This document shows positions 24,476 through 35,865 of a stretch of DNA of 64,000 bases, piece by piece. The notes beneath the pieces were generated by a model. It was not told the origin of the DNA and searched no databases. It worked only from the letters and a program-made list of their open reading frames with translations. Position numbers and translations under genes: made by a program. The stretch comes from Hordeum vulgare subsp. vulgare (taxonomy: Eukaryota > Streptophyta > Magnoliopsida > Poales > Poaceae), in the NCBI RefSeq assembly GCF_904849725.1, contig NC_058518.1:512417225-512481224 (forward strand), given 5' to 3'. Every line of letters begins with the position of its first letter. Within the stretch, counting starts at the first letter, position 1.

Positions 24476-26236
24476 TGTTGGAAATATGCCCTAGAGGCAA
24501 TAATAAAATGGTTATTATCATATTTCCTTGTTCATGATAATCGTCTATCGTTCATGCTATAATCGTATTAACAGGAAACAGTAATACATGTGTGAATGAA
24601 TAGATCACAATGTGTCCCTAGCAAGCCTCTAGTTGGCTAGCTCGTTAGTCAATAGATGATCATGGTTTCCTGATCATGGACATTGGATGTCATTGATAAC
24701 GGGATCACATCATTGGGAGAATGATGTGGTGGACAAGACCCAATCCTAAGCCTAGCACTAGATCGTATTGTTCGTATGCTAATGCTTTTCTAATGTCAAG
24801 TATCTTTTCCTTCGACCGTGAGATTGTGCAACTCCCGGATACCGTAGGAGTGCTTTGGGTGTATCAAACATCACAACGTAACTGGGTGACTATAAAGGTG
24901 CACTACGGGTACCTCCGAAAGTGTCTGTTGGGTTGGCACGAATCGAGATCGGGATTTGTCACTCCGTGTGACGGAGAGGTATCTCTGGGCCCACTCGGTA
25001 GAACATCATCATGAGCTCAATGTGACTAAGGAGTTAGTCACACGATGACGTGCTACGGAACGAGTAGAGAGACTTACCGGTAACGAAATTGAACAAGGTA
25101 TAGGTATACCGACGATCGAATCTCGGGCAAGTTCTATACCGACAGACAAAGGGAATTGTATACGGGATTGATTGAATCCTTGACATCGTGGTTCATCCGA
25201 TGAGATCATCGTGGAGCTAGTGGGAGCCACCATGGGTATCCAGACCCCGCTGATGGTTATTGGCCAGAGAGGTGTCTCGGTCATGTCTGCCTGTCTCCCG
25301 AACCCGTAGGGTCTACACACTTAAGGTTCGATGACGCTAGGGTTATAGGGAATTGTTATACGAGATTACCGAAAGTTGTTCGGAGTCCCGGATGAGATCC
25401 CGGACGTCATGAGGAGCTCCGGAATGGTCCGGAGGTAAAGATTAATATATAGGACGGATGGTTTCGGACACCGGAAGTGTTTCGGGCATCACCGGTAACG
25501 TACCGGGACCACCGGGACCACCGGAGGTGGTCCCGGGGGACCACCGAAGGGGGGTGACGACCCCGGGAGGCTAGATGGGCTAAGTGGGGAAGGGAACCAG
25601 CCCCTAAGTGGGCTGGTGCGCCCCCCACCCAGCCCATGTGCACCAGAAAAAGGGGAAGGGGGGGAACCCTAACTAAGGTGGGCCTTAGGCCCACCAGAGG
25701 GGTGCGCCACCCCTCCTCCTTGCCCTGGCCTCCACTCCCCCCATCTGGGAGGGCTGCCGCACCCCTAGGGTAGGAACCCTAGGGGTGGCACCCCCTCTCC
25801 CCTTCCCCTATATATAGTGGGCACTTTTGGCCTTTGGAGGACACGGTTTTCCCTCTCCCTCGGCGCAGCCCTGCACTTCTTCCTCCTCCTCTCTGCCGGC
25901 GCTTGGCGAAGCCCTGCCGGGAGACCTCGTCTCTCCACCAACACCACGCCGTCGTGTTGCTGGTCTTCTTCCCCAACCTCTCCCTCCTCCTTGCTGGATC
26001 AAGGTGCGGGAGACGTCACCGGGCTGCACGTGTGTTGAATGCGGAGGTGCCGTTGTTCGGCACTAGATCGGAATCGCTGCGAGTACGACTCCATCAACCG
26101 CGTTCTAGCAACGCTTCCGCTTAGCGATCTTCAAAGGTACGAAGATGCTCTTACCCCTCTCTCGTTGCTGGTCTCTCCATAGAAAGATCTGAACATGCAT
26201 AGGAATTTTTTTGAATTTATGCTACGTAACCCAACA
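24476..26236 (+). repeat. 5' LTR of element B (1761 bp), TATA at 25809
   Basis: The LTR runs TGTTGGAAATATGCC...CCCAACA. The TATA box tatatata at 25809-25816 is followed by a pyrimidine-rich stretch. The Pro/Arg-rich frames within (25407-26124) are LTR by-products. Confidence 0.95.
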
Positions 26237-26237
26237 G

Positions 26238-26253
26238 TGGCATCCGAGCCAGG
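26238..26253 (+). promoter_or_regulatory. primer-binding site of element B
   Basis: TGGCATCCGAGCCAGG lies directly after the 5' LTR. It is an initiator-Met-type PBS variant known from this family. Confidence 0.8.
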
Positions 26254-27505
26254 TTTTCTATGCGTAGATTCTATGCACGAGTAGAACACAAAAGTTGTGG
26301 GCGATGGTTTGTCAATTTGCTTGCCGTTACTAGTCTTATTCTTTTCCGGCGGTATTGTGGGATGAAGCGGCCCGGACCGACCTTACACGTACGCTTACGT
26401 GAGACTGGTTCCACCGACAGACATGCACATCATGCATAAAGGTGGCTAGCGGGTGTCTGTCTCTCCTACTCTAGCCGGATTGGATTTGATGAAAAGGGTC
26501 CTTATGAAGGGTAAATAGCTTTGGCATATCATCGTTGTGGCTGTCACGTAGGTAAGAAGGCGTTCTTGCTAGAAACCCAAATCAGCCACGTAAAACTTGC
26601 AACAACAATTAGAGGACGTCTAACTTGTTTTTGCAGGGTTTGACATGTGATGTGATATGGCCAAAGTTGTGATGTTGCATGTATGATGTATGAAATGATC
26701 ATGTTATTGTAATAGGTTTCACGACTTGCATGTCGATGAGCATGACAACCGGCAGGAGCCATAGGAGTTGTCTTAATTTATTGTATGAGATGCAACGCCT
26801 TGTGCTTACTATTTTACTTCATTGCTAACGGTTAGCCATAGTAGTAGTGATAGTAATAGTTGGCGTGACGACTTCACGGAGACACGATGATGGAGATCAT
26901 GAAGATGGAGATCATGGTGTCACGCCGGTGACGATGATGATCATGCGATGCCTGAAGATGGAGACGAAAGAGCAAAGATGATAATGGCCATATCATGTCA
27001 CTATATGATTGCATTGTGATGTTTATCATGTTTTACATCTTATTGCTTAAAACGACGGTAGCATAATAAGATGATCCCTCTTAAAATTTTGAGAACGTAT
27101 TCCCCTAAGTGTGCACCATTGTGAAGGTTCGTTGTCTCGAAGCACCACGTGATGATCGGGTGTGATAGATTCTAACGTTCGCATACAACGGGTGTGAGCC
27201 AGATTTACACACGCGAAACACCTAGGTTGACTCGACGAGCTAAGCATGTACAGACATGACCTCGAATACAAGAGACCGAAAGGTCGAACATGAGTCGTAT
27301 GGTTGAATACGATCAGCATGAAGTTGCTCACCATGGTGACTAGTCCGTCTCACGTGATGATCGGACACGGGTTAGTCAACATGGATCATGTATCACTTAG
27401 ATGACTAGAGGGATATCGATTTAAGTGGGAGTTCATACTTAATTTGATTAAATGAACTTAATTTTCATGAACTTAGTCTAAAAGTTGTCTTTATAAATAT
27501 TGTAG
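26254..27505 (+). other. untranslated leader of element B
   Basis: About 1.25 kb without a meaningful open frame. It parallels the leader of element A. Confidence 0.7.
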
Positions 27506-30500
27506 ATGTCCAACGTCAACCTCAACTTCAACGCATTCCTAGAGAAAAACAAGCTGAAAGATGATGGTAGCAACTATGCGGACTGGGTTCGCAACCTGAA
27601 GCTCATCCTTGAAGGAAGTAAAAAGGCTTATGTCCTTAATGTGCCGCTAGGTGACCCTCCCGCTCCCGCAGCAGCCCAGGACATTCTAAACGTCTGGCAA
27701 GCGCGGAGTGATGACTACTCTCTGGTCAGGTGTGGCATGTTATACAGTTTAGAAACGGGGCTCCAAAGACGTTTTGAGCAACACGGGGCATATGAGATGT
27801 TCCAAGAGCTGAAGCTAGTTTTTCAAGCTCATGCCCGTGTCGAGAGATATGAAGTCTCCGACAAGTTCTTAGGCTGTAAGATGGAGGAGAACAGTTCTGT
27901 CAGTGAGCACATACTCAAAATGTCTGGGTTACACGGTCGTCTGACTTCACTTGGAGTCGAACTTCCGGATGATGCTATCATTGACAGAATCCTCCAGTCT
28001 CTCCCACCAAGCTACAAAGGCTTTGTGCTTAACTACAACATGCAAGGGATGGAGAAAACCATTCCCGAGTTGTACTCGATGCTCAAGTCTGCAGAAGTAG
28101 AAATCAAGAAGGAGCATCAAGTGTTGATGGTCAACAAGACCACTAGTTTCAAGAAAGGCAGGGGTAAGAAGAACTTCAAGAAAGACGGCAAAGCTGTTGC
28201 CGCGCCCGGTAAGCCAGATGCCGGGAAGAAGAAAAAGAACGGACCCAAGCCTGAGACTGAGTGCTTCTATTGCAAGGGAAAGGGTCACTGGAAGCGGAAC
28301 TGCCCCAAATACTTAGCGGACAAGAAGGCCGGCAACGTTAAAGGTATATTTGATATACATGTTATTGATGTGTACCTTACCAGCGCTCGTAGTAGCTCCT
28401 GGGTATTTGATACCGGTGCTGTTGCTCACATTTGCAACTCAAAGCAGGAACTGCGGAATAAGCGAAGACTGGCCAAGGACGAGGTGACGATGCGCGTCGG
28501 GAATGGTTCAAAGGTCGATGTGATCGCCGTCGGCACGCTACCTCTACATCTACCGTCGGGATTAGTTTTAAGCCTTAATAATTGTTATTTAGTACCAGCT
28601 TTAAGCATGAACATTGTATCAGGGTCTTGCTTAATGCGAGACGGCTACTCATTTAAGTCAGAGAATAATGGTTGTTCTATTTATATGAGTGATATGTTTT
28701 ATGGTCATGCTCCGCTGGTGAATGGTTTATTCTTGATGAATCTCGATCGTGACGTTACACATATTCATAGTGTGAGTACCAAAAGATGCAAAGTTGATAA
28801 TGATAGTCCCACATACTTGTGGCACTGCCGCCTTGGTCATATCGGCGTTAAACGCATGAAGAAGCTCCATACTGATGGACTATTAGAGTCTCTTGACTTT
28901 GAATCATTTGACACATGCGAACCGTGCCTCATGGGCAAGATGACTAAGACTCCATTCTCAGGAATAATGGAGAGAGCAACCGACTTATTGGAAATAATAC
29001 ATACTGATGTGTGTGGTCCAATGAACGTTGAAGTTCGCGGTGGTTATCATTATGTTCTCACTCTCACCGATGATTTGAGTAGGTATGGGTATATCTACTT
29101 GATGAAGCACAAATCTGAGACGTTTGAAAAGTTCAAAGAATTTTAGAGTGAGGTTGAGAATCAACGTGACAGAAAAATTAAATGTCTACGATCTGATCGT
29201 GGAGGAGAATATTTGAGTCACGAGTTTGGCACACACCTAAGGAAGTGTGGAATCGTTTCACAACTGACGCCGCCTGGCACACCGTAGCGCAACGGAGTGT
29301 CTGAACGTCGTAATCGCACTTTATTAGATATGGTACGATCTATGATGTCTCTCACCGACTTACCGCTATCATTTTGGGGATACGCATTAGAAACTGCAGC
29401 ATTCACTTTAAATAGGGCACCGTCTAAATCCGTTGAGACGACACCGTATGAACTGTGGTTTGGCAAGAAACCTAAGTTGTCGTTTCTTAAAGTTTGGGGC
29501 TGCGATGCTTATGTGAAGAAACTTCAACCAGAAAAGCTCGAACCCAAAGCGGAGAAATGCGTATTCATAGGATACCCTAAGGAAACTATTGGGTATACCT
29601 TCTATCTTAGATCTGAAGGTAAAACCTTTGTTGCCAAGAACGGATCCTTTCTAGAGAATGAGTTTCTCTCGAAAGAAGTAAGTGGGAGGAAGGTAGAACT
29701 TGATGAGGTAATTACACCCCCTCTCGAACAGGAAAGTAGCGCAGCGCAAGAAGTTGTTCCTGTGGTGCCTACACCGACTGAAGAGGAAGTTAATGATGAT
29801 GATCATGAAGCTTCGGATCAAGTTACTACTGAACCGCGAAGGTCCACAAGGGTACGCTCCGCACTAGAGTGGTACGGCAACCCTGTGATGGAAATCATGT
29901 TGTTAGACAACGGTGAACCTTCGAACTATGAAGAAGCAATGGCGGGCCCAGATTCCAACAAATAGCTTGAAGCCATGAAATCCGAGATAGGATCCATGTA
30001 TGAGAACAAAGTATGGACTTTGGTGGACTTGCCCGATGACCGGCGAGCCATGGAAAATAAATGGATCTTCAAGAAGAAGACTGATGCAAACGGTAATGTA
30101 ACCGTTTACAAAGCTCGCCTTGTCGCAAAGGGTTTTCGACAAATTCAAGGAATTGACTACGAAGAGACTTTCTCTCCCGTAGCGAAGCTGAAATCAGTCC
30201 GAATCATGTTAGCAATTGCCGCCTTTTATGATTATGAAATTTGGCAAATGGACGTCAAAACAACGTTCCTTAACGGGAATCTTAAGGAAGAGTTGTATAT
30301 GATGCAACCAGAAGGTTTTGTCGATCCTAAAGATGCTAACAAAGTATGCAAGCTCCAGCGCTCCATCTATGGGCTGGTGCAAGCATCTCGGAGTTGGAAC
30401 ATTCGCTTTAATGAGGTGATTAAAGCGTTTGGGTTCATACAGGTTTACGGAGAAGCCTGTTTGTACAAGAAAGTGAGTGGGAGCTCTGTAGCTTTCCTCG

Positions 30501-31489
30501 TACTATATGTGGATGACATATTATTGATGGGGAATGATATAGAGATGTTGGAGAGCATAAAGGCCTATTTGAACAAGAGTTTTTCAATGAAGGACCTTCG
30601 AGAAGCTGCATACATATTAGGCATCAAGATCTATAGAGATAGATCGAGACGCCTCATAGGTCTTTCGCAAAGTACATACCTTGAAAAGATATTGAAGAAG
30701 TTCAATATGGAAAACTCAAAGAAAGGGTTCTTGCCAGTTTTGCAAGGTATGAGATTGAGTAAGACTCAGTCGCCGACCACGACAGCAGATAGAGAGAAGA
30801 TGAGTTCTGTCCCCTACGCTTCAGCCGTGGGCTCTCTAATGTATGCCATGCTGTATACCAGACCTGATATAAACCATGCGATAAGCTTGGTAGGGAGGTA
30901 CCAAAGTAATCCCGGTGCGGAACACTGGACAGCGGTCAAGAATATCCTTAAGTACCTGAAAAGGACTAAGGAAATGTTTCTCGTTTATGGAGGTGACGAA
31001 GAGCTCGTCATAAAGGGTTACGTCGACGCTAGCTTCGACACAGATCCGGATGACTCTAAGTCACAAACCGGATACGTATATGTGTTGAATGGTGGGGCAG
31101 TGAGCTGGTGCAGCAGCAAGCAAGAAGTCGTGGCAGCATCTACATGTGAAGCGGAGTACATAGCTGCTTCAGAAGCGGCTCATGAAGGAATTTGGATGAA
31201 GGAGCTCATCACCGACCTTGGAGTGGTTCCAAGCGCGTCGGGTCCTATGACACTCTTCTGTGATAACACTGGAGCCATTGCCATAGCCAAGGAGCCCAGG
31301 TTTCACCGGAAGACGAAGCACATCAAGCGCCGCTACAACTCCATCCAGGACCATGTCCAGAGTGGAGTGATAGATATTTGTAAAGTACACACGGATCTGA
31401 ATATTGCAGACCCGTTGACTAAACCTCTTCCACGAGCAAAGCATGATCAGCACCATAATGCTATGGGCGTTCGATGCATCACAATGTGA
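27506..31489 (+). pseudogene. gag-pol: Copia gag-pol polyprotein of element B, three in-frame stops
   Basis: A single frame of 1327 codons plus stop. Gag: UBN2-type core and zinc knuckle CFYCKGKGHWKRNC (about 28262-28303). Protease VFDTGAVAHI (about 28405), GAG-pre-integrase LWHCRLGHIG (about 28817), integrase with SDRGGEY (about 29198) and SERRNRT (about 29303), RT YVDDILLMGN (about 30505), RNase H YVDASFDTDP (about 31020) and CEAEYIAASEA (about 31150). Stops: TAG 29144-29146 and TAG 29285-29287, both where Gln (CAG) is expected and both within the integrase core, and TAG 29963-29965 where Trp (TGG) is expected, between integrase and RT. All three are single transitions. Gag and protease upstream remain open. 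Confidence 0.93.
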
Positions 31490-31521
31490 CTAGATTATTG
31501 ACTCTAGTGCAAGTGGGAGAC

Positions 31522-33282
31522 TGTTGGAAATATGCCCTAGAGGCAATAATAAAATGGTTATTATCATATTTCCTTGTTCATGATAATCGTCTATCGTTCA
31601 TGCTATAATCGTATTAACAGGAAATAGTAATACATGTGTGAATGAATAGATCACAATGTGTCCCTAGCAAGCCTCTAGTTGGCTAGCTCGTTAGTCAATA
31701 GATGATCATGGTTTCCTGATCATGGACATTGGATGTCATTGATAACGGGATCACATCATTGGGAGAATGATGTGGTGGACAAGACCCAATCCTAAGCCTA
31801 GCACTAGATCGTATTGTTCGTATGCTAATGCTTTTCTAATGTCAAGTATCTTTTCCTTCGACCGTGAGATTGTGCAACTCCCGGATACCGTAGGAGTGCT
31901 TTGGGTGTATCAAACGTCACAACGTAACTGGGTGACTATAAAGGTGCACTACGGGTACCTCCGAAAGTGTCTGTTGGGTTGGCACGATTCGAGATCGGGA
32001 TTTGTCACTCTGTGTGACGGAGAGGTATCTCTGGGCCCACTCGGTAGAACATCATCATGAGCTCAATGTGACTAAGGAGTTAGTCACACGATGACGTGCT
32101 ACGGAACGAGTAGAGAGACTTACCGGTAACGAAATTGAACAAGGTATAGGTATACCGACGATCGAATCTCGGGCAAGTTCTATACCGACAGACAAAGGGA
32201 ATTGTATACAGGATTGATTGAATCCTTGACATCGTGGTTCATCCGATGAGATCATCGTGGAGCTAGTGGGAGCCACCATGGGTATCCAGACCCCGCTGAT
32301 GGTTATTGGCCAGAGAGGTGTCTCGGTCATGTCTGCCTGTCTCCCGAACCCGTAGGGTCTACACACTTAAGGTTCGATGACGCTAGGGTTATAGGGAATT
32401 GTTATACGAGATTACCGAAAGTTGTTCGGAGTCCCGGATGAGATCCCGGACGTCACGAGGAGCTCCGGAATGGTCCGGAGGTAAAGATTAATATATAGGA
32501 CGGATGGTTTCGGACACCGGAAGTGTTTCGGGCATCACCGGTAACGTACCGGGACCACCGGGACCACCGGAGGTGGTCCCGGGGGACCACCGAAGGGGGG
32601 TGACGACCCCGGGAGGCTAGATGGGCTAAGTGGGGAAGGGAACCAGCCCCTAAGTGGGCTGGTGCGCCCCCACCCAGCCCATGTGCACCAGAAAAAGGGG
32701 AAGGGGGGGAACCCTAACTAAGGTGGGCCTTAGGCCCACCAGAGGGGTGCGCCACCCCTCCTCCTTGCCCTGGCCGCCACTCCCCCCATCTGGGAGGGCT
32801 GCCGCACCCCCTAGGGTGGGAACCCTAGGGGTGGCACCCCCTCTCCCCTTCCCCTATATATAGTGGGCACTTTTGGCCTTTGGAGGACACGGTTTTCCCT
32901 CTCCCTCGGCGCAGCCCTGCACTTCTTCCTCCTCCTCTCTGCCGGCGCTTGGCGAAGCCCTGCCGGGAGACCTCGTCTCTCCACCAACACCACGCCGTCG
33001 TGTTGCTGGTCTTCTTCCCCAACCTCTCCCTCCTCCTTGCTGGATCAAGGTGCGGGAGACGTCACCGGGCTGCACGTGTGTTGAACGCGGAGGCGCCGTT
33101 GTTCGGCACTAGATCGGAATCGCTGTGAGTACGACTCCATCAACCGCGTTCTAGCAACGCTTCCGCTTAGCGATCTTCAAAGGTACGAAGATGCTCTTAC
33201 CCCTCTCTCGTTGCTGGTCTCTCCATAGAAAGATCTGAACATGCGTAGGAATTTTTTTGAATTTATGCTACGTAACCCAACA
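31522..33282 (+). repeat. 3' LTR of element B (1761 bp), TATA at 32855
   Basis: It is preceded by the polypurine tract gcaagtgggaga (about 31509-31520). Its length is identical to the 5' LTR and it is nearly identical in sequence. Confidence 0.95.
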
Positions 33283-33287
33283 AGTTG

Positions 33288-33853
33288 GACTCGGTTTGGA
33301 AGGGGAGGGTTTCCCCTTAGGTTCGGCCGACCCCCTTGGGAGTCCTTGGACCCCAAGGCAAGGCTCCCCCCTCCTCCCCCTATATATACGGAGGTTTTAG
33401 GGCTGATTTGACACAACTTTGCCACGGCAGCCCGACCACATATCTCCACGGTTTTACCTCTAGATCGCGTTTCTGCGGAGCTCGGGCGGAGCCCTGCTGA
33501 GACGAGATCATCACCAACCTCCGGAGCGCCGTCACGCTGCCGGAGAACTCTTCTACCTCTCCGTCTCTCTTGCTGGATCAAGAAGGCCGAGATCATCGTC
33601 GAGCTGTACGTGTGCTGAACGCGGAGGTGCCGTCCGTTCGGCACTAGATCGTGGGACTGATCGCGAGATAGTTCGCGGGGCGGATCGAGGGACGTGAGGA
33701 CGTTCCACTACATCAACCGCGTTCACTAACGCTTCTGCTGTACGGTCTACAAGGGTACGTAGATCACACATCCCCTCTCGTAGATGGACATCACCATGAT
33801 AGGTCTTCGTACGCGTAGGAAATTTTTTGTTTCCCATGCGACGTTCCCCAACA
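33288..33853 (+). repeat. 3' LTR of element A, right portion
   Basis: It continues from 24475 after removal of element B and its duplicated agttg, and aligns with 17554-18119. It contains the A-type TATA (tatatata near 33381) and ends CCCCAACA, followed by catag. Confidence 0.95.
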
Positions 33854-33858
33854 CATAG

Positions 33859-34201
33859 GACTCTCACAAAGACCATGGGTTAGTACACAAACACGTAATG
33901 GACAATGCTTACCATACCATGGGATCACTTGATCCCTCTCGGTACATCTTATACGCTTTGTGTGTTGATCATCTTGATTTACTCTTTGTGTGAGATCTTG
34001 ATCAACCTAGTGTCTCTATGACCATTCTTTGGATAATACCTTGAATACCATCTTGGTCATCATATAAACTCCTTGAACCCAACAGATGGACTTCAAGAAG
34101 TGCCTATGGACAAATCCTATAAATATAACTCAAGGCAACCATTAGTCCATAGGAATTGTCATCAATTACCAAAACCACATATGGAGATATATGCTCTAAC
34201 A
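33859..34201 (-). repeat. 5' LTR of the Sirevirus-like element, right portion
   Basis: It matches 8442-8784 and ends GCTCTAACA, followed by the target duplication ccctc. Confidence 0.95.
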
Positions 34202-34206
34202 CCCTC

Positions 34207-34965
34207 ACCGACGCTTGGGGCATTAGGCTCCCTCTGAAAATCAGGATATTCATGTGGCAATGGATTCGGGGCCGGTTTCCTCTGGGTGGAGGTGCTCAAA
34301 CGCAATGGCCCGGGCGACGGGCCCTGCCTTCTGTGTGACGTGCTGGAGGACTCCAATCACATCTTGTTCTCGTGCGTCACTGCTTAATTCCTTTGGAGTT
34401 GATTTCGCAAAACCGCCAGCGGTTAATGGTGCCATACCAATGTAAACAAGTTCGCAGAGATTCAGTCCGCCTCCTCGTCGGCCCGCAACATTAGGTGGCT
34501 GACCATCGGGGTGATCACGTGGAGTATTCGCAACAAGCTTGCGATCCAGCGTGTGCCCCTTCGACGTACCACTAATGCAGTGTTTAAAATATGTGGTTTC
34601 CTGCAGCTCTGGGGGCTGCTTAGCCGCCCTTCCGACCGAGACGCCATCACCAACATCATCGCCAACCTTCGTTTGATGGCTCTCCGCATGGCGTCCCCGC
34701 TTCCGCCGCCACCTCGAGAGCCAGATTAGCCTGTTGTGACTTTCACATCCTCCCGGTGTTGGGTTTGGGTGTGCGTGGTTATGTTTTTTAGGGTTTGTTG
34801 AGCCGTGCCCTCAACGAAACCCTTTGTTGATGTCTTGTGCTACTTATGTGCATTCGTGTGTGTGTCAAACTTGGGTGTGTTGAATTTGTGTCGTTTGTGT
34901 TGGTCTAGCGGTTTGTTTTATTTATAAAGCAAAACGAAAGCCTTTTTCGGCAAAAATAGAAAAGA
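34207..34965 (+). pseudogene. LINE ORF2 C-terminus (zf-RVT) and 3' UTR, right part
   Basis: It continues the frame of 6337-6431: WGIRLPLKIRIFMWQWIRGRFPLG, then after a one-base shift near 34280 KRNGPGDGPCLLCDVLEDSNHILFSC (split here: CLLC ... H ... C is the zf-RVT CX2C-H-C pattern). After a stop at 34384 the remnant continues with WSIRNKLAIQRVPLRRTTNA and FKICGFLQLW, ending near 34727 in PPPPREPD. This is the usual C-terminus of grass LINE ORF2 proteins. The 3' UTR ends in 'gcaaaacgaaagcctttttcggcaaaa' wording. Reverse transcriptase and endonuclease are absent, so this is a 5'-truncated, decayed copy that served as landing site for the nest. Confidence 0.8.
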
Positions 34966-35046
34966 GATTTGAACGAGTAAGCACTGACAAGATAATAAGA
35001 CTATTCACTTCCATTGCAAAAAGGAAGTCTAATGATCATGTCTGAA
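34966..35046. other. junction between LINE tail and gene fragment
   Basis: No feature identified beyond the A-rich end of the LINE. Confidence 0.3.
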
Positions 35047-35295
35047 CTGTTGCATACCGCTGGACTTCAGTCCACCTGCTACTGGCCGCTGAGGGATGGC
35101 AAACAGCAATGCACGCCCAACTGAGACTGGAAGCAAAAGGACAGCAGAATTGAATATCACAGCAGTCAACCATGCTAGGACCGCTCGCGCCATTGTTCGA
35201 ACAGCAGCAAATTTCCTGGTGCAATGTGCAAGAAGGGTAAATATCTGCCAAAGTTGCACGACCAACAGCTCCAGAATAATTACACAGAACTCCAA
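35047..35295 (-). pseudogene. exon-like fragment resembling SUD1/DOA10-type E3 ligase membrane region
   Basis: The minus-strand frame contains MARAVLAWLTAVIFNSAVLL, followed by PVSVGRALLFAIP and VAGGLKS. The pattern FNSA-x4-PVS-x-GRALF-x-AIP resembles, from memory, a transmembrane segment of plant SUD1 (DOA10/MARCH6-like) ubiquitin ligases of the ER membrane. The segment ends at about 35055 with a plausible splice donor (CAGC-GGTATGC). Other exons and the RING-variant domain are not visible nearby, so this is a fragment. It might belong to the broken gene whose first exon lies at 40751, or be a separately captured piece. The identification is tentative and needs a protein search. Confidence 0.35.
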
Positions 35296-35299
35296 TTGA

Positions 35300-35631
35300 T
35301 CGATTGGTAAAACAATAATAGCAAGCTAGTATATCAACTAAACATAGATTAGGGGAAAACAAAACATTGCTTTTTTCAGAGTTCAGAATAAAATAGACAG
35401 ACCAATGATGCAACAAAGGTAAGCAGTATGTGCTTCTCGAAGAGCCCTTTTCACATGAACCATAGCGCCCTTACAAAGGCCACGTCAGGCAGAAAATCCT
35501 TACTTGGATCTAGGTGTCTCACTTGATTCGCTCCTACAAGTTTGAGGATCCAAATTTGCATCTTCTACTTCTGGAACCTACAACATACTTGAACCGCATT
35601 GCATGTTATATACCTATGGACCATGGTGCAG
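35300..35631 (-). other. intron-like sequence between the minus-strand gene pieces
   Basis: A short open stretch on minus (about 35575-35455, MQIWILKLVGANQVRHLDPS onward) could be an exon, but nothing supports it beyond being open. The rest looks intronic. Confidence 0.25.
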
Positions 35632-35637
35632 TTTTAC

Positions 35638-35686
35638 CAAGATAAACTTATGGTCCGACGCGATGGGGATGCTGAATTGGGCGAGC
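35638..35686 (-). pseudogene. first coding exon of a minus-strand host gene, 3' part
   Basis: After removing the Copia element at 35692-40707 and one copy of tcctc, the minus strand reads in one frame from ATG 40751 through this segment. It ends ...SDHKFIL at a GTAAAA splice donor (35637-35632). The joined exon encodes only 31 residues. I do not recognise the protein. Confidence 0.5.
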
Positions 35687-35691
35687 TCCTC

Positions 35692-35865
35692 AGTAGGAAG
35701 GAGAATTATCTCTTGTGTATTGATCCTTCCTCACCCCTCTCTTATATACACATGAGTTGGTTACATGGCCCTATCTAGGTGGCACGCAGGCCAGGGCACG
35801 GGAGTAGTGGATGCTATATACATGAAGTGTAGTTACAACACGTAGTGGTACATCATGTGTTAACA
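35692..35865 (-). repeat. 3' LTR of Copia C (174 bp)
   Basis: Starts agtaggaagg and ends gtgttaaca on plus. Carries a minus-strand TATA-like TATATAAG near 35741-35748. Confidence 0.93.

Larger units (their letters stand above)
24476..33282 (+). mobile_element. Angela/WIS/BARE-type Copia element B (innermost, youngest)
   Basis: An 8807-bp element with two 1761-bp LTRs and the perfect target duplication agttg, inserted in the 3' LTR of element A. A hand comparison of the two LTRs shows roughly 12 substitutions and 2 single-base indels. At a commonly used grass LTR rate of 1.3e-8 per site per year this suggests an insertion around a quarter of a million years ago. The coding region is full length and in one frame but interrupted by three stops. 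Confidence 0.97.
16301..33853 (+). mobile_element. Angela/WIS/BARE-type Copia element A (second layer)
   Basis: It starts TGTTGGAATT and ends CCCCAACA, with the perfect target duplication catag on both sides. Own sequence (16301-24475 plus 33288-33853) is about 8.7 kb. Gene order gag-protease-integrase-RT-RNase H is that of Copia, on the plus strand. Element B is inserted into its 3' LTR. The gag-pol frame is broken in at least three places and the 3' LTR has a 162-bp deletion, so A looks older than B. Confidence 0.95.
6432..34201 (-). mobile_element. Sirevirus-like, pol-less LTR retrotransposon (outer layer of nest)
   Basis: The element is bounded by TGAAAGG...CTAACA LTRs and by a perfect 5-bp target duplication ccctc (6427-6431 and 34202-34206). 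Its orientation is minus: the primer-binding site TGGTATCAGAGC reads leftwards from 14253, and the polypurine tract AATGGGGGAGA abuts the 3' LTR at 8785. Without the nested 17.6 kb insertion it is about 10.2 kb, with LTRs of about 2.35 kb. The interior codes only for a Copia-type gag; no protease, integrase or reverse transcriptase is recognisable. The multiple PPT-like copies, long LTRs and long coiled-coil gag are Sirevirus (Maximus) traits. The family label is inference. Confidence 0.85.

Noticed and set aside
25407..26124. Pro/Arg/Ser-rich frames on both strands in the LTR of element B (and 32654-33128)
   Set aside because: They repeat exactly in the other LTR and are GC-rich LTR promoter/leader sequence.
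35455..35580. Minus-strand open stretch as an exon of the disrupted gene
   Set aside because: Two frames are equally open and the splice sites are ambiguous, so it was not called as a separate gene piece.
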